From assembly GCF_002741945.1 (NCBI RefSeq), contig NZ_MDVN01000022.1:948584-1012583 (forward strand): a stretch of DNA of 64,000 nt. The letters run 5' to 3'. Every line of letters starts with the position of its first letter. The stretch's first letter is position 1. The notes below the pieces were generated by a model, which saw only the letters and a list, made by a program, of their open reading frames with translations, was not told the DNA's origin and did no database searches. Positions 55,344 to 63,520 of this stretch are shown here, in pieces. The translations under genes were made by a program, and so were the position numbers. The DNA is from Gaetbulibacter sp. 4G1 (GTDB lineage Bacteria > Bacteroidota > Bacteroidia > Flavobacteriales > Flavobacteriaceae).

Positions 55344-55372
55344 ATAGCCTTTCACAAGGCTATTTCTTTTTG
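55344..55372 (+). terminator. Hairpin with T tract in the HTCS leader region
   Basis: ATAGCCTT-TCAC-AAGGCTAT followed by TTCTTTTT on the plus strand. No plus-strand gene precedes it. It may block antisense transcription into HTCS, or act on the minus strand as a leader hairpin. Confidence 0.5.
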
Positions 55373-55451
55373 CATGAGTAAATATATTAATAAAAATAAT
55401 CTCATTTATCTCAATTACATTTAAACTATTTTTGTGATGTATGAGTAATTT

Positions 55452-55476
55452 GTCAAAAAGGGGTATTATTTATTCA
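55452..55476 (+). repeat. 25-bp direct repeat, left copy
   Basis: GTCAAAAAGGGGTATTATTT plus ATTCA matches the right copy at 63385-63409 at 23 of 25 positions, in the same orientation. The two copies bracket the peptide-export island, and each lies about 114 bp before the next plus-strand ATG. It could be a regulator site or a recombination scar. Confidence 0.6.
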
Positions 55477-55590
55477 TTGTGAATTTACCTTCATTTAAAA
55501 CAAGAAAAAGTATATATATTTATCATAATAATCTCTCAAATTTATTGCATCAGTAAAATGTAACTGTTGTAAACTATAATTTAACCTATT

Positions 55591-57180
55591 ATGATAGACA
55601 ATTGTGTAAATGCAACAAAGCAGTTCTTAAGATTACTTAATATTAAGTATACTTCAAAGTATCTAAAAGATAATATCATATCCCATCCAGATCACCCCAG
55701 TTTATTATCTATTTCAGATACTTTAGAGAAATACCAAATAGAAAATTTAGCTGTAAATATTGATGCCGATAAGCTTAGCAAAATGCCTATGCCTTGTATT
55801 GTACAGGTAGAGGTTAATAGACAGTCTTTGTTTTTTGTACTTAAAAACATAGAAGAAAACAGGGTATTATATACTGATGATACAAATAAAGAGGTAATTA
55901 CTTCTAAAGAAGATTTTTTAAAACAGTGGACGGGGGTTTGTTTATTAGCAGAAACTACTGAAGAATCTAGAGAGGTAGATATTGAAAAAAAGTTAGAATC
56001 CAAAAGAATTACGAATGTATTAGGGGTTGGCATTGGTGTTTTATTAGTGAGCTGGATTATTATTAATTTTTTAAACTCAGAAGCTATTGCTAATGTGACT
56101 ACCACAATTAATATAGGAGTCTATCTGATTTTAAAGTTTGTGGGTTTATCTGTAGGATTAATGCTGTTGTGGTATGAGGTGGATGAATATAATCCCACTC
56201 TTCAAAGTTTTTGTTCTGGCAGTAATAAAATAAATTGTAATGCCGTATTAAAATCTAAACAAGCTAAATTATTTAATGGTGTTTTAAGTTTGAGTCTTTT
56301 GGGGTTTTCATATTTTTTGGGGTCTCTAGGATACTTGTTAATTAATGCTTTTTCTTTATCATCGTTATCGGTTTTAGGGATATTAAGTTTTACAACTTTA
56401 CCTATAATATTTATTTCAATTTATTATCAAGCTCTAGCAATCAAACAATGGTGCAAGTTCTGTATTATTATTCAGACAGTACTTATTGCAGAAATTGTTG
56501 TTGTCTTTTTCGGAGAATATTATAAAACATCAATAGAACTGGAAACCATTCCTGTATTGTTAGCTTTATTATTAATTCCCATTCTAGGATGGAAATTGTT
56601 AAAACCACTATTAAAACAAGGAAAAGAAACAAATCTTTATAAGCGAGGACTAAAAAAAATAAAGAATAACCCAGATGTATTGGAAGGGTTACTATTAAAA
56701 TCAAGAAGGATAAAAACTCCAACGCAAGATCTAGGTATTTCAATGAATAATGAAAGTGCAAAATATGATATAATAAAAGTATGTAATCCTTATTGTGGAC
56801 CTTGTGCTAGAGCACATCCTATATTAGATGATTTGGTTGATCAAGGCAAAATAAATTTACAAATACTATTTACTGCTAGTTCTAGTGAAGACAGAATAGG
56901 AAAACCAGTAAGTCATTTTTTAGCGATAGATGCAAAAGGGGATAAAAACAGAACACAAAAAGCCTTAGATGATTGGTATTTAACAGATAATAAGAATTAT
57001 GAGATTTTTTCTAGTAAATACCCAATGAATGGAGAATTAAATATGCAAAGTAATAAAATAGAAGCCATGCGCTCATGGTGTGAAACAGAAAACATAACAC
57101 ATACTCCAACAATCTTTATAAATGGGTATGAATTACCTAAAGAGTATAGTATAGAAGATTTAAAAGAAGCTTTATTATAA
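55591..57180 (+). CDS. Inactive C39-like / VKOR / thioredoxin fusion
   Basis: A 529-residue membrane protein. Residues ~1-120 resemble a C39 peptidase domain that has lost the catalytic Q..DCG motif (SHPDHPSLLSISDTL, VQVEVNRQSLFFVL). Five or so helices (~145-335) form a vitamin-K-epoxide-reductase domain with loop cysteines C208 and C216 and the active pair C288-x2-C291 (QWCKFC). The C-terminal thioredoxin-like domain has C402-GP-C405 plus an extra C398. VKOR-thioredoxin fusions make disulfide bonds in exported proteins using quinone. It stands first in the island, just before a six-cysteine precursor peptide, so that peptide is its probable substrate; the dead C39 part may hold the leader. 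Confidence 0.88.
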   Translation: MIDNCVNATKQFLRLLNIKYTSKYLKDNIISHPDHPSLLSISDTLEKYQIENLAVNIDADKLSKMPMPCIVQVEVNRQSLFFVLKNIEENRVLYTDDTNKEVITSKEDFLKQWTGVCLLAETTEESREVDIEKKLESKRITNVLGVGIGVLLVSWIIINFLNSEAIANVTTTINIGVYLILKFVGLSVGLMLLWYEVDEYNPTLQSFCSGSNKINCNAVLKSKQAKLFNGVLSLSLLGFSYFLGSLGYLLINAFSLSSLSVLGILSFTTLPIIFISIYYQALAIKQWCKFCIIIQTVLIAEIVVVFFGEYYKTSIELETIPVLLALLLIPILGWKLLKPLLKQGKETNLYKRGLKKIKNNPDVLEGLLLKSRRIKTPTQDLGISMNNESAKYDIIKVCNPYCGPCARAHPILDDLVDQGKINLQILFTASSSEDRIGKPVSHFLAIDAKGDKNRTQKALDDWYLTDNKNYEIFSSKYPMNGELNMQSNKIEAMRSWCETENITHTPTIFINGYELPKEYSIEDLKEALL

Positions 57181-57186
57181 AGAAAA

Positions 57187-57269
57187 GCCCAAAGCATACA
57201 CTTTGGGCAAGAACAATATCCTTTCGCGAAGGTCAGACACAAACCTTGAGTGTCTTTAACTGTTCAAGG
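57187..57269 (+). other. Structured leader before the precursor gene
   Basis: Three small hairpins lie in the 117-bp gap: GCCCAAAG/CTTTGGGC (57187-57208), CCTT/AAGG (57220-57232) and AGACAC/GTGTCT (57235-57255). The loop of the last holds CCTTGA, which can pair with TCAAGG at 57264-57269, giving a pseudoknot or two alternative folds. Confidence 0.45.
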
Positions 57270-57297
57270 CAAATATAATTATTATTAAATTTTTATT

Positions 57298-57492
57298 ATG
57301 AAAAAATTAAGTTTAAAAAATTTGAAATTAGAAGCGAGTAGTATGCTACAAAGAGACGAATTAAAGACTGTACTAGGTGGAGGTTACGGTCCTTGTCCTG
57401 AGGGCTCTTTCCCTTGTGTTTGTGATGGTTTGCCTGATGGGTATGTTTGTGCCTTTACAGTGCCCGATTGTTTAGCTCAATGTGGGCTTTAG
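57298..57492 (+). CDS. Double-glycine precursor of a six-cysteine secreted peptide
   Basis: A 64-residue precursor. The leader (1-28) has the Bacteroidota GG pattern: a LSLKNLKLEASSMLQRDELKT stretch ending VLGG, cut after Gly28 by a C39 peptidase. The 36-residue core has Cys at 33, 40, 42, 51, 58 and 62 (spacing 6, 1, 8, 6, 3), no Lys, Arg or His, and four acidic residues, so it is strongly anionic. Six cysteines suggest three disulfides, made by the VKOR fusion next door. Ser37 and Thr54 could be glycosylated by the GT4 enzyme of the island. Activity (bacteriocin, signal or surface peptide) is unknown. A hairpin follows the stop. Confidence 0.85.
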   Translation: MKKLSLKNLKLEASSMLQRDELKTVLGGGYGPCPEGSFPCVCDGLPDGYVCAFTVPDCLAQCGL

Positions 57493-57501
57493 AAAAGTAA
57501 A

Positions 57502-57542
57502 AAGAGGGGGCCTTTCTTTATATTATAGTTAGACCCCCTCTT
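57502..57542 (+). terminator. Intercistronic hairpin after the precursor gene
   Basis: Stem AAGAGGGGG / CCCCCTCTT with a 23-nt loop, then TAGTTTTATTT. Probably a partial terminator or stabilising stem, giving more precursor than exporter mRNA. Confidence 0.65.
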
Positions 57543-57582
57543 AGTTTTATTTGTGAATGAAAATTTAAATACATATACATAG

Positions 57583-59793
57583 TTGAAAAGAATTTTTCCC
57601 TTTTACAAACAACCAGACTCAAAAGACTGCGGCCCTACTTGTTTACGTATCATAGCAAAATATTATGGTAAATTAATTTCTTTACAAGATATTAGAGATT
57701 TATCTGAGACCACAAGAATAGGTAGCAACTTGCTAAAACTAAGTGATGCAGCTGAAGCTATAGGTTTTAAGAGTATAGGGGTAAAAATAGACTACCACAA
57801 ACTAAAAGAAGCCCCTTTGCCTCTTATAGCTCATTGGAATAAAAATCATTTTGTAGTAGTATATAAAGTTAAAAAAGATGTGGTTTATATATCTGATCCT
57901 TCTTATGGATTGATTACCTATACAAAGGATGAATTCATCTCTCGATGGATAGGTAACAATGCTACCGAAAGTAATAAAAATGGTATTACTTTATTACTAG
58001 AAGTTACTCCAAAGTTTAAGCAACTTAACTGGGAAGAAACAAATAAAAAAACGTTTCGATTCCTGTTTCAATATTTATTTAAGTACAAAAACTTACTCCT
58101 ACAACTTCTTATAGGGTTATTAGTAGGAAGTGTACTTCAACTTATTTTTCCATTTTTAACACAAAGCATAGTAGATGTTGGGATACAAAACCAAGACATT
58201 AATTTTATTTATATGGTCTTGATTGCTCAAATCATGTTATTTATTGGACGCTCCAGTGTTGATATATTTAGAAGCTGGATCTTGTTGCATTTAAGTACTC
58301 GCATTAATATTTCGTTGGTATCTGACTTTTTTATAAAACTCATGAACCTCCCTATAGCTTATTTTGACACACGAATGACAGGAGATATTATGCAGCGAAT
58401 AAACGATCATAAGCGTATAGAAAACTTGCTAACAGGTACAACTTTAAACACTTTGTTTTCTATGGCTAATTTATTTGTGTTTGGGACGGTTCTTGTTTAT
58501 TACAGCCCCTCTATCTTTTTTATTTTCGCTATTGGTAGTATTATATACGTTATCTGGATTTTATTTTTCTTGAAACGACGAAAAGAGCTCGACTACAAAC
58601 GCTTTTCTCAACTAAGCCAAGAACAGAGTACTGTTATAGAATTAATTAACGGTATGCAGGAAATAAAGATGCATAACGCCGAGAAACAAAAACGCTGGAA
58701 ATGGGAGTTTGTACAAGCGCGCTTATTTAAAGTCTCTATGCAAAGCTTGGCTTTAGAACAAACACAGAGTGTAGGTTCGTCGTTTATTAACGAAGCAAAA
58801 AATATCATGATTACGTTCACATCTGCACTTTTGGTAATAGATGGATCAATTACACTAGGAATGATGCTCTCCATTCAATACATTATTGGACAACTTAATG
58901 GGCCAATAAGCCAATTAGTAGGATTTATTCAAGCCACACAAGATGCTAAAATAAGTTTAGAGCGATTAGGAGAAGTACATGATAAAGAAGATGAAGAAAG
59001 TAAAGAACAGCCATTAATTAGCAATATTAAACCCCATCAAGATATAACAATTAAAGATATTACATATAGATATATAGGGAGTGATGACAATGTTATAAAA
59101 GGTTTGAGTATAAATATTCCTGCAAATAAAATAACTGCTATAGTTGGAGCAAGTGGTAGTGGAAAAACGACTTTGATGAAGCTTTTATTAAAGTTTTATG
59201 ATATAGACAAAGGAAACATTATGTATGGAGAGCACTATTTAAACACGATATCTCACAAGGCATGGAGAAACAATTGTGGAGTAGTGATGCAAGAGGGTTA
59301 TGTGTTTAATGATACGATTGCATACAATATAGCTATAGGAGAAGACACTATAGATAAGGAGCGCTTAATTAAGGCAACAAAAGTGGCTAATATTTATGAT
59401 TTTATTCAATCATTACCCTTGAGTTTTAATACAAAAATAGGAAATGAAGGTATTGGAGTAAGTACTGGACAAAAACAACGCTTATTTATAGCTAGGGCTG
59501 TATATAAAAACCCAGACATATTATTTTTTGACGAAGCCACTTCTGCATTAGATGCTAAAAATGAACGTATTATTATGGGAAATTTGAATACATTTTTTAA
59601 AAATAAAACCGTCGTTGTCATAGCTCATAGGCTAAGTACAGTAAAAAATGCGGATCAAATAGTCGTTATCGATGACGGTAAGATTATAGAGCAAGGAAAG
59701 CATAATGAATTGTTAAGTAAACAAGGAGCGTATTATAATTTAGTTAAAAATCAATTAGAACTAGAAAAATTAAGTAACAACACTAATGCCTAA
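57583..59793 (+). CDS. C39-peptidase ABC exporter (PCAT)
   Basis: A 736-residue bifunctional transporter. N-terminal C39 peptidase with Gln10, catalytic Cys16 (DSKDCGPTC), His89 (NHFVVVY) and Asp105 (ISDPSYG), so it should be active and cut after the GG of the precursor. Six membrane helices (~165-450), then an ATPase with Walker A GASGSGKTT, a variant signature VSTGQKQR in place of LSGGQ, and Walker B ILFFDEATSALD. The start is TTG 57583: a TAG stop precedes it directly and no ATG is available. It overlaps the HlyD gene by 8 bp. Together they export the mature peptide across the inner membrane and probably out through a TolC channel encoded elsewhere. Confidence 0.94.
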   Translation: MKRIFPFYKQPDSKDCGPTCLRIIAKYYGKLISLQDIRDLSETTRIGSNLLKLSDAAEAIGFKSIGVKIDYHKLKEAPLPLIAHWNKNHFVVVYKVKKDVVYISDPSYGLITYTKDEFISRWIGNNATESNKNGITLLLEVTPKFKQLNWEETNKKTFRFLFQYLFKYKNLLLQLLIGLLVGSVLQLIFPFLTQSIVDVGIQNQDINFIYMVLIAQIMLFIGRSSVDIFRSWILLHLSTRINISLVSDFFIKLMNLPIAYFDTRMTGDIMQRINDHKRIENLLTGTTLNTLFSMANLFVFGTVLVYYSPSIFFIFAIGSIIYVIWILFFLKRRKELDYKRFSQLSQEQSTVIELINGMQEIKMHNAEKQKRWKWEFVQARLFKVSMQSLALEQTQSVGSSFINEAKNIMITFTSALLVIDGSITLGMMLSIQYIIGQLNGPISQLVGFIQATQDAKISLERLGEVHDKEDEESKEQPLISNIKPHQDITIKDITYRYIGSDDNVIKGLSINIPANKITAIVGASGSGKTTLMKLLLKFYDIDKGNIMYGEHYLNTISHKAWRNNCGVVMQEGYVFNDTIAYNIAIGEDTIDKERLIKATKVANIYDFIQSLPLSFNTKIGNEGIGVSTGQKQRLFIARAVYKNPDILFFDEATSALDAKNERIIMGNLNTFFKNKTVVVIAHRLSTVKNADQIVVIDDGKIIEQGKHNELLSKQGAYYNLVKNQLELEKLSNNTNA

Positions 59794-61087
59794 AAAGATA
59801 AAACAAGATAATTTAGAATTACGATCGGAAGAGGTACAGGAAATTTTAAGTAATCCACCCATATGGATTGTGCGTTGGGGTATTACACTTATTTTTATGT
59901 TTACTTGTATTATTCTTATTCTATCGTTAATAATAGAATACCCCGATTTTGTAACTGCAAAAGTTTTGGTTACTACCAAGCAACCTACAGAAAAAGTGGT
60001 TTCAAGGTATTCTGGACAACTAGTTGAGGTTTTTGTTAAAAATAGAGATACGGTTAAAGTTGGTCAAAAACTAGCTATAATAAAAAACACGGCTAATTAT
60101 AAAGATGTTTATCGTTTAAAGTATATTATAGATACGCTTCCTTTTAAATTGAAAGATTTTAAGTTTCCTTTTGAAGAGACACCATATTTGCTATTAGGTG
60201 ATGTTGCATCTGCATTTATAAATTTCGAAAAAAGTTATACCGATTATTTTTTATTAAAAGATTTGGACCCATATACAAATCAGTTAGCAGGAAATAAAAC
60301 ATCACTGCAAGAAATAAAGAATCGTCTTCAAAATCAAATCACTCAAAAAAAGTTATTAGAACAAGAATTTATTTTAAAACAAACTGACTTTGAAAGGGAT
60401 AAGCATTTGTTCAAAAAAGGAATCATCTCACAAAGAGCCTATGAGTTAAAACAATTAGAGTTTATACAAATGCAGAAGAATATTAGTAGTATGGCAATTT
60501 CTATTTCTCAGATGACTGAAGCTATTTCATCTGCTAGACATACACTTAAAGGAACTCGCATAAATGAACAAGAGGACAACACAAAATTTTTAATAAACTT
60601 AACACAATCTTACGATTTACTCAAAGAAGCTATTCGAGATTGGGAATACAAATATGTATTGTCTTCATCGATTAATGGAGTTGTTAGCTTTCAGGACTAT
60701 TGGGGAGCAAATCAATTTGTAAATTCTGGAAGTTTGGTTTTTTCAATACTTCCTGTAAACACATCTCAATTAGTGGGAAAGCTTTTAATTCCTGCTCAAA
60801 ACGCAGGAAAGGTTTCGGTTGGACAAAAAGTATTGGTTAAATTAGATAATTATCCATATCAACAATATGGTATGTTAATAGGGAAAGTCGCGAATTTTTC
60901 AATTTCACCAGATTCTGAAGGAAATTATACAGTTTATATTGCAATTCCACATGGTACAAAAACATCTTATAATAAATCATTTCAGTTTACTCAGGAATTG
61001 TTGGGTAATGCTGAAATTATTACAGAAGATTTAAGTGTAGCTGAGCGGATGTTTTATAAGTTTAAGGATTTGTTTAGTTATAATTGA
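59786..61087 (+). CDS. HlyD-family export adaptor
   Basis: A 433-residue protein. A cytoplasmic N-terminus, one membrane helix (GITLIFMFTCIILILSLII, ~31-50), lipoyl halves (YSGQLVEVFVKNRDTVKVGQ and YVLSSSINGVVSF), a long coiled-coil hairpin (~170-275) and a beta-barrel domain (VLVKLDNYPYQQYGMLIGKV). It links the C39 exporter to an outer-membrane channel. It is translationally coupled to the exporter (8-bp overlap). Confidence 0.92.
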   Translation: MPKKIKQDNLELRSEEVQEILSNPPIWIVRWGITLIFMFTCIILILSLIIEYPDFVTAKVLVTTKQPTEKVVSRYSGQLVEVFVKNRDTVKVGQKLAIIKNTANYKDVYRLKYIIDTLPFKLKDFKFPFEETPYLLLGDVASAFINFEKSYTDYFLLKDLDPYTNQLAGNKTSLQEIKNRLQNQITQKKLLEQEFILKQTDFERDKHLFKKGIISQRAYELKQLEFIQMQKNISSMAISISQMTEAISSARHTLKGTRINEQEDNTKFLINLTQSYDLLKEAIRDWEYKYVLSSSINGVVSFQDYWGANQFVNSGSLVFSILPVNTSQLVGKLLIPAQNAGKVSVGQKVLVKLDNYPYQQYGMLIGKVANFSISPDSEGNYTVYIAIPHGTKTSYNKSFQFTQELLGNAEIITEDLSVAERMFYKFKDLFSYN

Positions 61088-61122
61088 TAGGTGTACTAGC
61101 ACATAATTAGAACGTTTTACTT

Positions 61123-62094
61123 ATGGGTAACTCTTTAAATATAAAATACAATGATTTAGGTTATAATTTATGGCAATCTTTATTAATTAACTCTGAAGCT
61201 ATTAAAAAGAATGGACTTAATGGAAAAATGTCCTTTGTTTATTTTCTTTTTAAGTATGCTAAGGAGTTTTCTAAAGAATATTATTCTCAGTTTGCCTTTG
61301 AAATTCTCGAAGGTGTTTTAATTGAAGAGTTATCTGGTGATGAAGTAGATAAAAGTTTTTATTCCAGTGTTTCAGGAATAGGATGGGGTTTAATGAGACT
61401 TATTGAAGAAGACTTTTTTGAATCTGACGACACTAATGAAATTTTGTCAATAATTGATGAAAAGATATATAAGAGAATAGATGATTTATTAAATAAGGAA
61501 TTAAGTTTAGATGACTTTGAACAGCTTATATTACTCGGAGCTTATTTGAATAAAAGGATTTTTTTCTTAGAAGAAAGCAGAAAAGTTTTTTTGCTTTGTA
61601 AGAATAAAATCTTAGTTGTTAATGCGAAAATTGTATCTAATATCAAACATGTAAAGAAAAAGGGCTTTAAACGATTAGTAATGATGAAAATTTTCTTTGA
61701 AAATTCTTTTGTTAGTGATTTATATTTAAATAAAGGGTTGACTAATTTGGATATAATTGAAAAGCAATTAGAGTGCCTAAAAATAAAAGAAACATATTTT
61801 TCTTATATAAAAAGCGAAGATTATGCCTCAGCAGTTGTTATTGATTTATTGTTTTCAAAGGAAATAAAAGCCATAGAAAAAAATCGAAAAAGCCTACTTC
61901 AAAAAATTGAAACTGTATTTGGAGGGTATATTAATGCTATGTATTGTGCCAATGTAGTATTAAAAAAAGATGTTCTTGTAAATGAATTGATTATTCTTAT
62001 AGGGTTTATTTATGGTCGCTTAAATTTTAAAAAAGAAGCTCTTTTTATGTTAGGGTTAATAAGGAATAATAGTGATGTAACTTTAATTGATTAA
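61123..62094 (+). CDS. LanC-like protein without zinc ligands
   Basis: A 323-residue soluble, mostly helical protein. Residues ~30-100 (LNGKMSFVYFLFKYAKEFSKE and SVSGIGWGLMRLIEEDF) match the N-terminal pattern of LanC-like proteins found next to GG-peptide genes in Bacteroidota; I assign this from memory of those sequences. It is shorter than LanC (about 400) and lacks the Cys/Cys-His zinc site, and no dehydratase is encoded nearby, so lanthionine formation is unlikely. It follows HlyD by 35 bp and ends 2 bp before the glycosyltransferase, so it is in the same operon. It may be a scaffold or a binding partner for the peptide or the GT. Confidence 0.65.
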   Translation: MGNSLNIKYNDLGYNLWQSLLINSEAIKKNGLNGKMSFVYFLFKYAKEFSKEYYSQFAFEILEGVLIEELSGDEVDKSFYSSVSGIGWGLMRLIEEDFFESDDTNEILSIIDEKIYKRIDDLLNKELSLDDFEQLILLGAYLNKRIFFLEESRKVFLLCKNKILVVNAKIVSNIKHVKKKGFKRLVMMKIFFENSFVSDLYLNKGLTNLDIIEKQLECLKIKETYFSYIKSEDYASAVVIDLLFSKEIKAIEKNRKSLLQKIETVFGGYINAMYCANVVLKKDVLVNELIILIGFIYGRLNFKKEALFMLGLIRNNSDVTLID

Positions 62095-62096
62095 AA

Positions 62097-63314
62097 ATGG
62101 AAAGTAAAAGGATTTTCTTAGTTAATCAAACAGATGAATCGCAGAGATATGGTGTTGGTAAATATTTATCAGAAATCATATATGAAGTTAAGGCAAGGCA
62201 AGGCGTTTACAGTTTAATTGTGATTACTATTGGTGTTTTTGGCATAACAAAACCCGAAGAAATAAGAGAAGATAATGTATCTTATTTTAATATACCTAAG
62301 CCTTATTTTTTGGGTACTTCTATACACAGTTTATCAAATCAATTTTCAAAAGCTATATTTTGTGTCCTTACAGATTTCTTTATTATTAGGAGTACAGACC
62401 TTTTTCATTTTAATAGTAATATGCAATATTTTTTAATTAAAGATATTAAAGAAAAAACTACAGCTAAGATTATTTACACCGTTCATGTGTCTTTATGGAA
62501 AGTGTTTTTCAATAACAATTTTGATAATTTTTTCTTAGAATGGAATAATGAGACTAGTATTTCAAGGTCTATAAGAAATATAAAAGCAGAAGTAAAAAGT
62601 TGTGAACTTTCAGATAGGGTTATATGTCTTTCAGATGGAATGAAAAAAGACGTTTTAGAATTATATAAGATCCCTGAAAGTAAGATAAAGAAAGTAGAAA
62701 ATGGCATTCATATTAAAGATTATGAGAACTTTGATAAGAAAGAATTGATAGAAATTAGGAGTAAATTGAAGGTTGCCAGTAAAGAGTTTGTCTTTATGTA
62801 TATAGGAAGATTGAATGCTCAAAAAGGTGTCATACAACTCATAGAATCGATTAAAAGAGTTATACATGAAGAGAATAGTAACATTAAGTTAGTGCTTGTA
62901 GGGGATGGAGATTTGAATAGCTCTCTCTTGGAAAACTGTAAAGGCATCGAGCAAAATATCGTCTTCACTGGATATGTACAACCAAATAGAATTAATTATT
63001 ACTATAAACTGGCAGATGCTCTTGTTTTTCCTTCTTTAAATGAGCAAAGTAGTTATGTAATGTTAGAAGCAATGTCTAACAAAGTTCCAATGATTGTTAC
63101 TGAATCTGACACTTTTGAAATGCTAAAAGATGAATTTTCTTGTTTAAAGGTTTATTGTAGTAATACTGAGATTGATATTGACTCTTTTGTGAAAAAAATT
63201 AAATTACTAATTAATAATAATTCTTTGAGGAGTAATATAGCTAATAACGCTTATCTTCTTTATAAAAAAGCCTATTCTTCTAGTAAAATGTTTGTAAACA
63301 CTTATGAATCGTAA
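62097..63314 (+). CDS. GT4-type glycosyltransferase of the peptide island
   Basis: A 405-residue cytoplasmic enzyme with two Rossmann domains: N-terminal acceptor part (QRYGVGKYLSEIIYEV) and C-terminal nucleotide-sugar part (FMYIGRLNAQKGVIQLIESI, VLVGDGDLN, E-x7-E in NEQSSYVMLEAM). It retains a GT4 fold. Glycosyltransferases of this sort recur beside GG-peptide genes in Bacteroidota. Its position 2 bp after the LanC-like gene suggests that it modifies the precursor peptide or a surface partner; sugar and acceptor are unknown. Last gene of the island. Confidence 0.85.
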   Translation: MESKRIFLVNQTDESQRYGVGKYLSEIIYEVKARQGVYSLIVITIGVFGITKPEEIREDNVSYFNIPKPYFLGTSIHSLSNQFSKAIFCVLTDFFIIRSTDLFHFNSNMQYFLIKDIKEKTTAKIIYTVHVSLWKVFFNNNFDNFFLEWNNETSISRSIRNIKAEVKSCELSDRVICLSDGMKKDVLELYKIPESKIKKVENGIHIKDYENFDKKELIEIRSKLKVASKEFVFMYIGRLNAQKGVIQLIESIKRVIHEENSNIKLVLVGDGDLNSSLLENCKGIEQNIVFTGYVQPNRINYYYKLADALVFPSLNEQSSYVMLEAMSNKVPMIVTESDTFEMLKDEFSCLKVYCSNTEIDIDSFVKKIKLLINNNSLRSNIANNAYLLYKKAYSSSKMFVNTYES

Positions 63315-63384
63315 GCTTAACCGTATAGAGTTTGTTTTGTAACGGATTACACTAAAGTCATAGGCTAAAATTTTTTACAGATTC

Positions 63385-63409
63385 GTCAAAAAAGGGTATT
63401 ATTTCTTCA
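63385..63409 (+). repeat. 25-bp direct repeat, right copy
   Basis: GTCAAAAAAGGGTATTATTT plus CTTCA; 23 of 25 positions match the left copy at 55452-55476. It lies 111 bp before ATG 63521 and just past the end of the peptide island. Confidence 0.6.
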
Positions 63410-63520
63410 AAACCCAGTTGTTGACATGGGAAACACTCTAAAATGCATAAAATGACACAGGTAACTGTCCCGCTCGATATGTTAATTTGACTTTTAATTA
63501 ACGTTTACTTAAAAAAATAT

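Noticed and set aside
57298..57492. Precursor as a lanthipeptide or sactipeptide
   Set aside because: The island has no dehydratase and no radical SAM enzyme, and the LanC-like protein lacks zinc ligands. A VKOR-thioredoxin enzyme points to disulfides instead.
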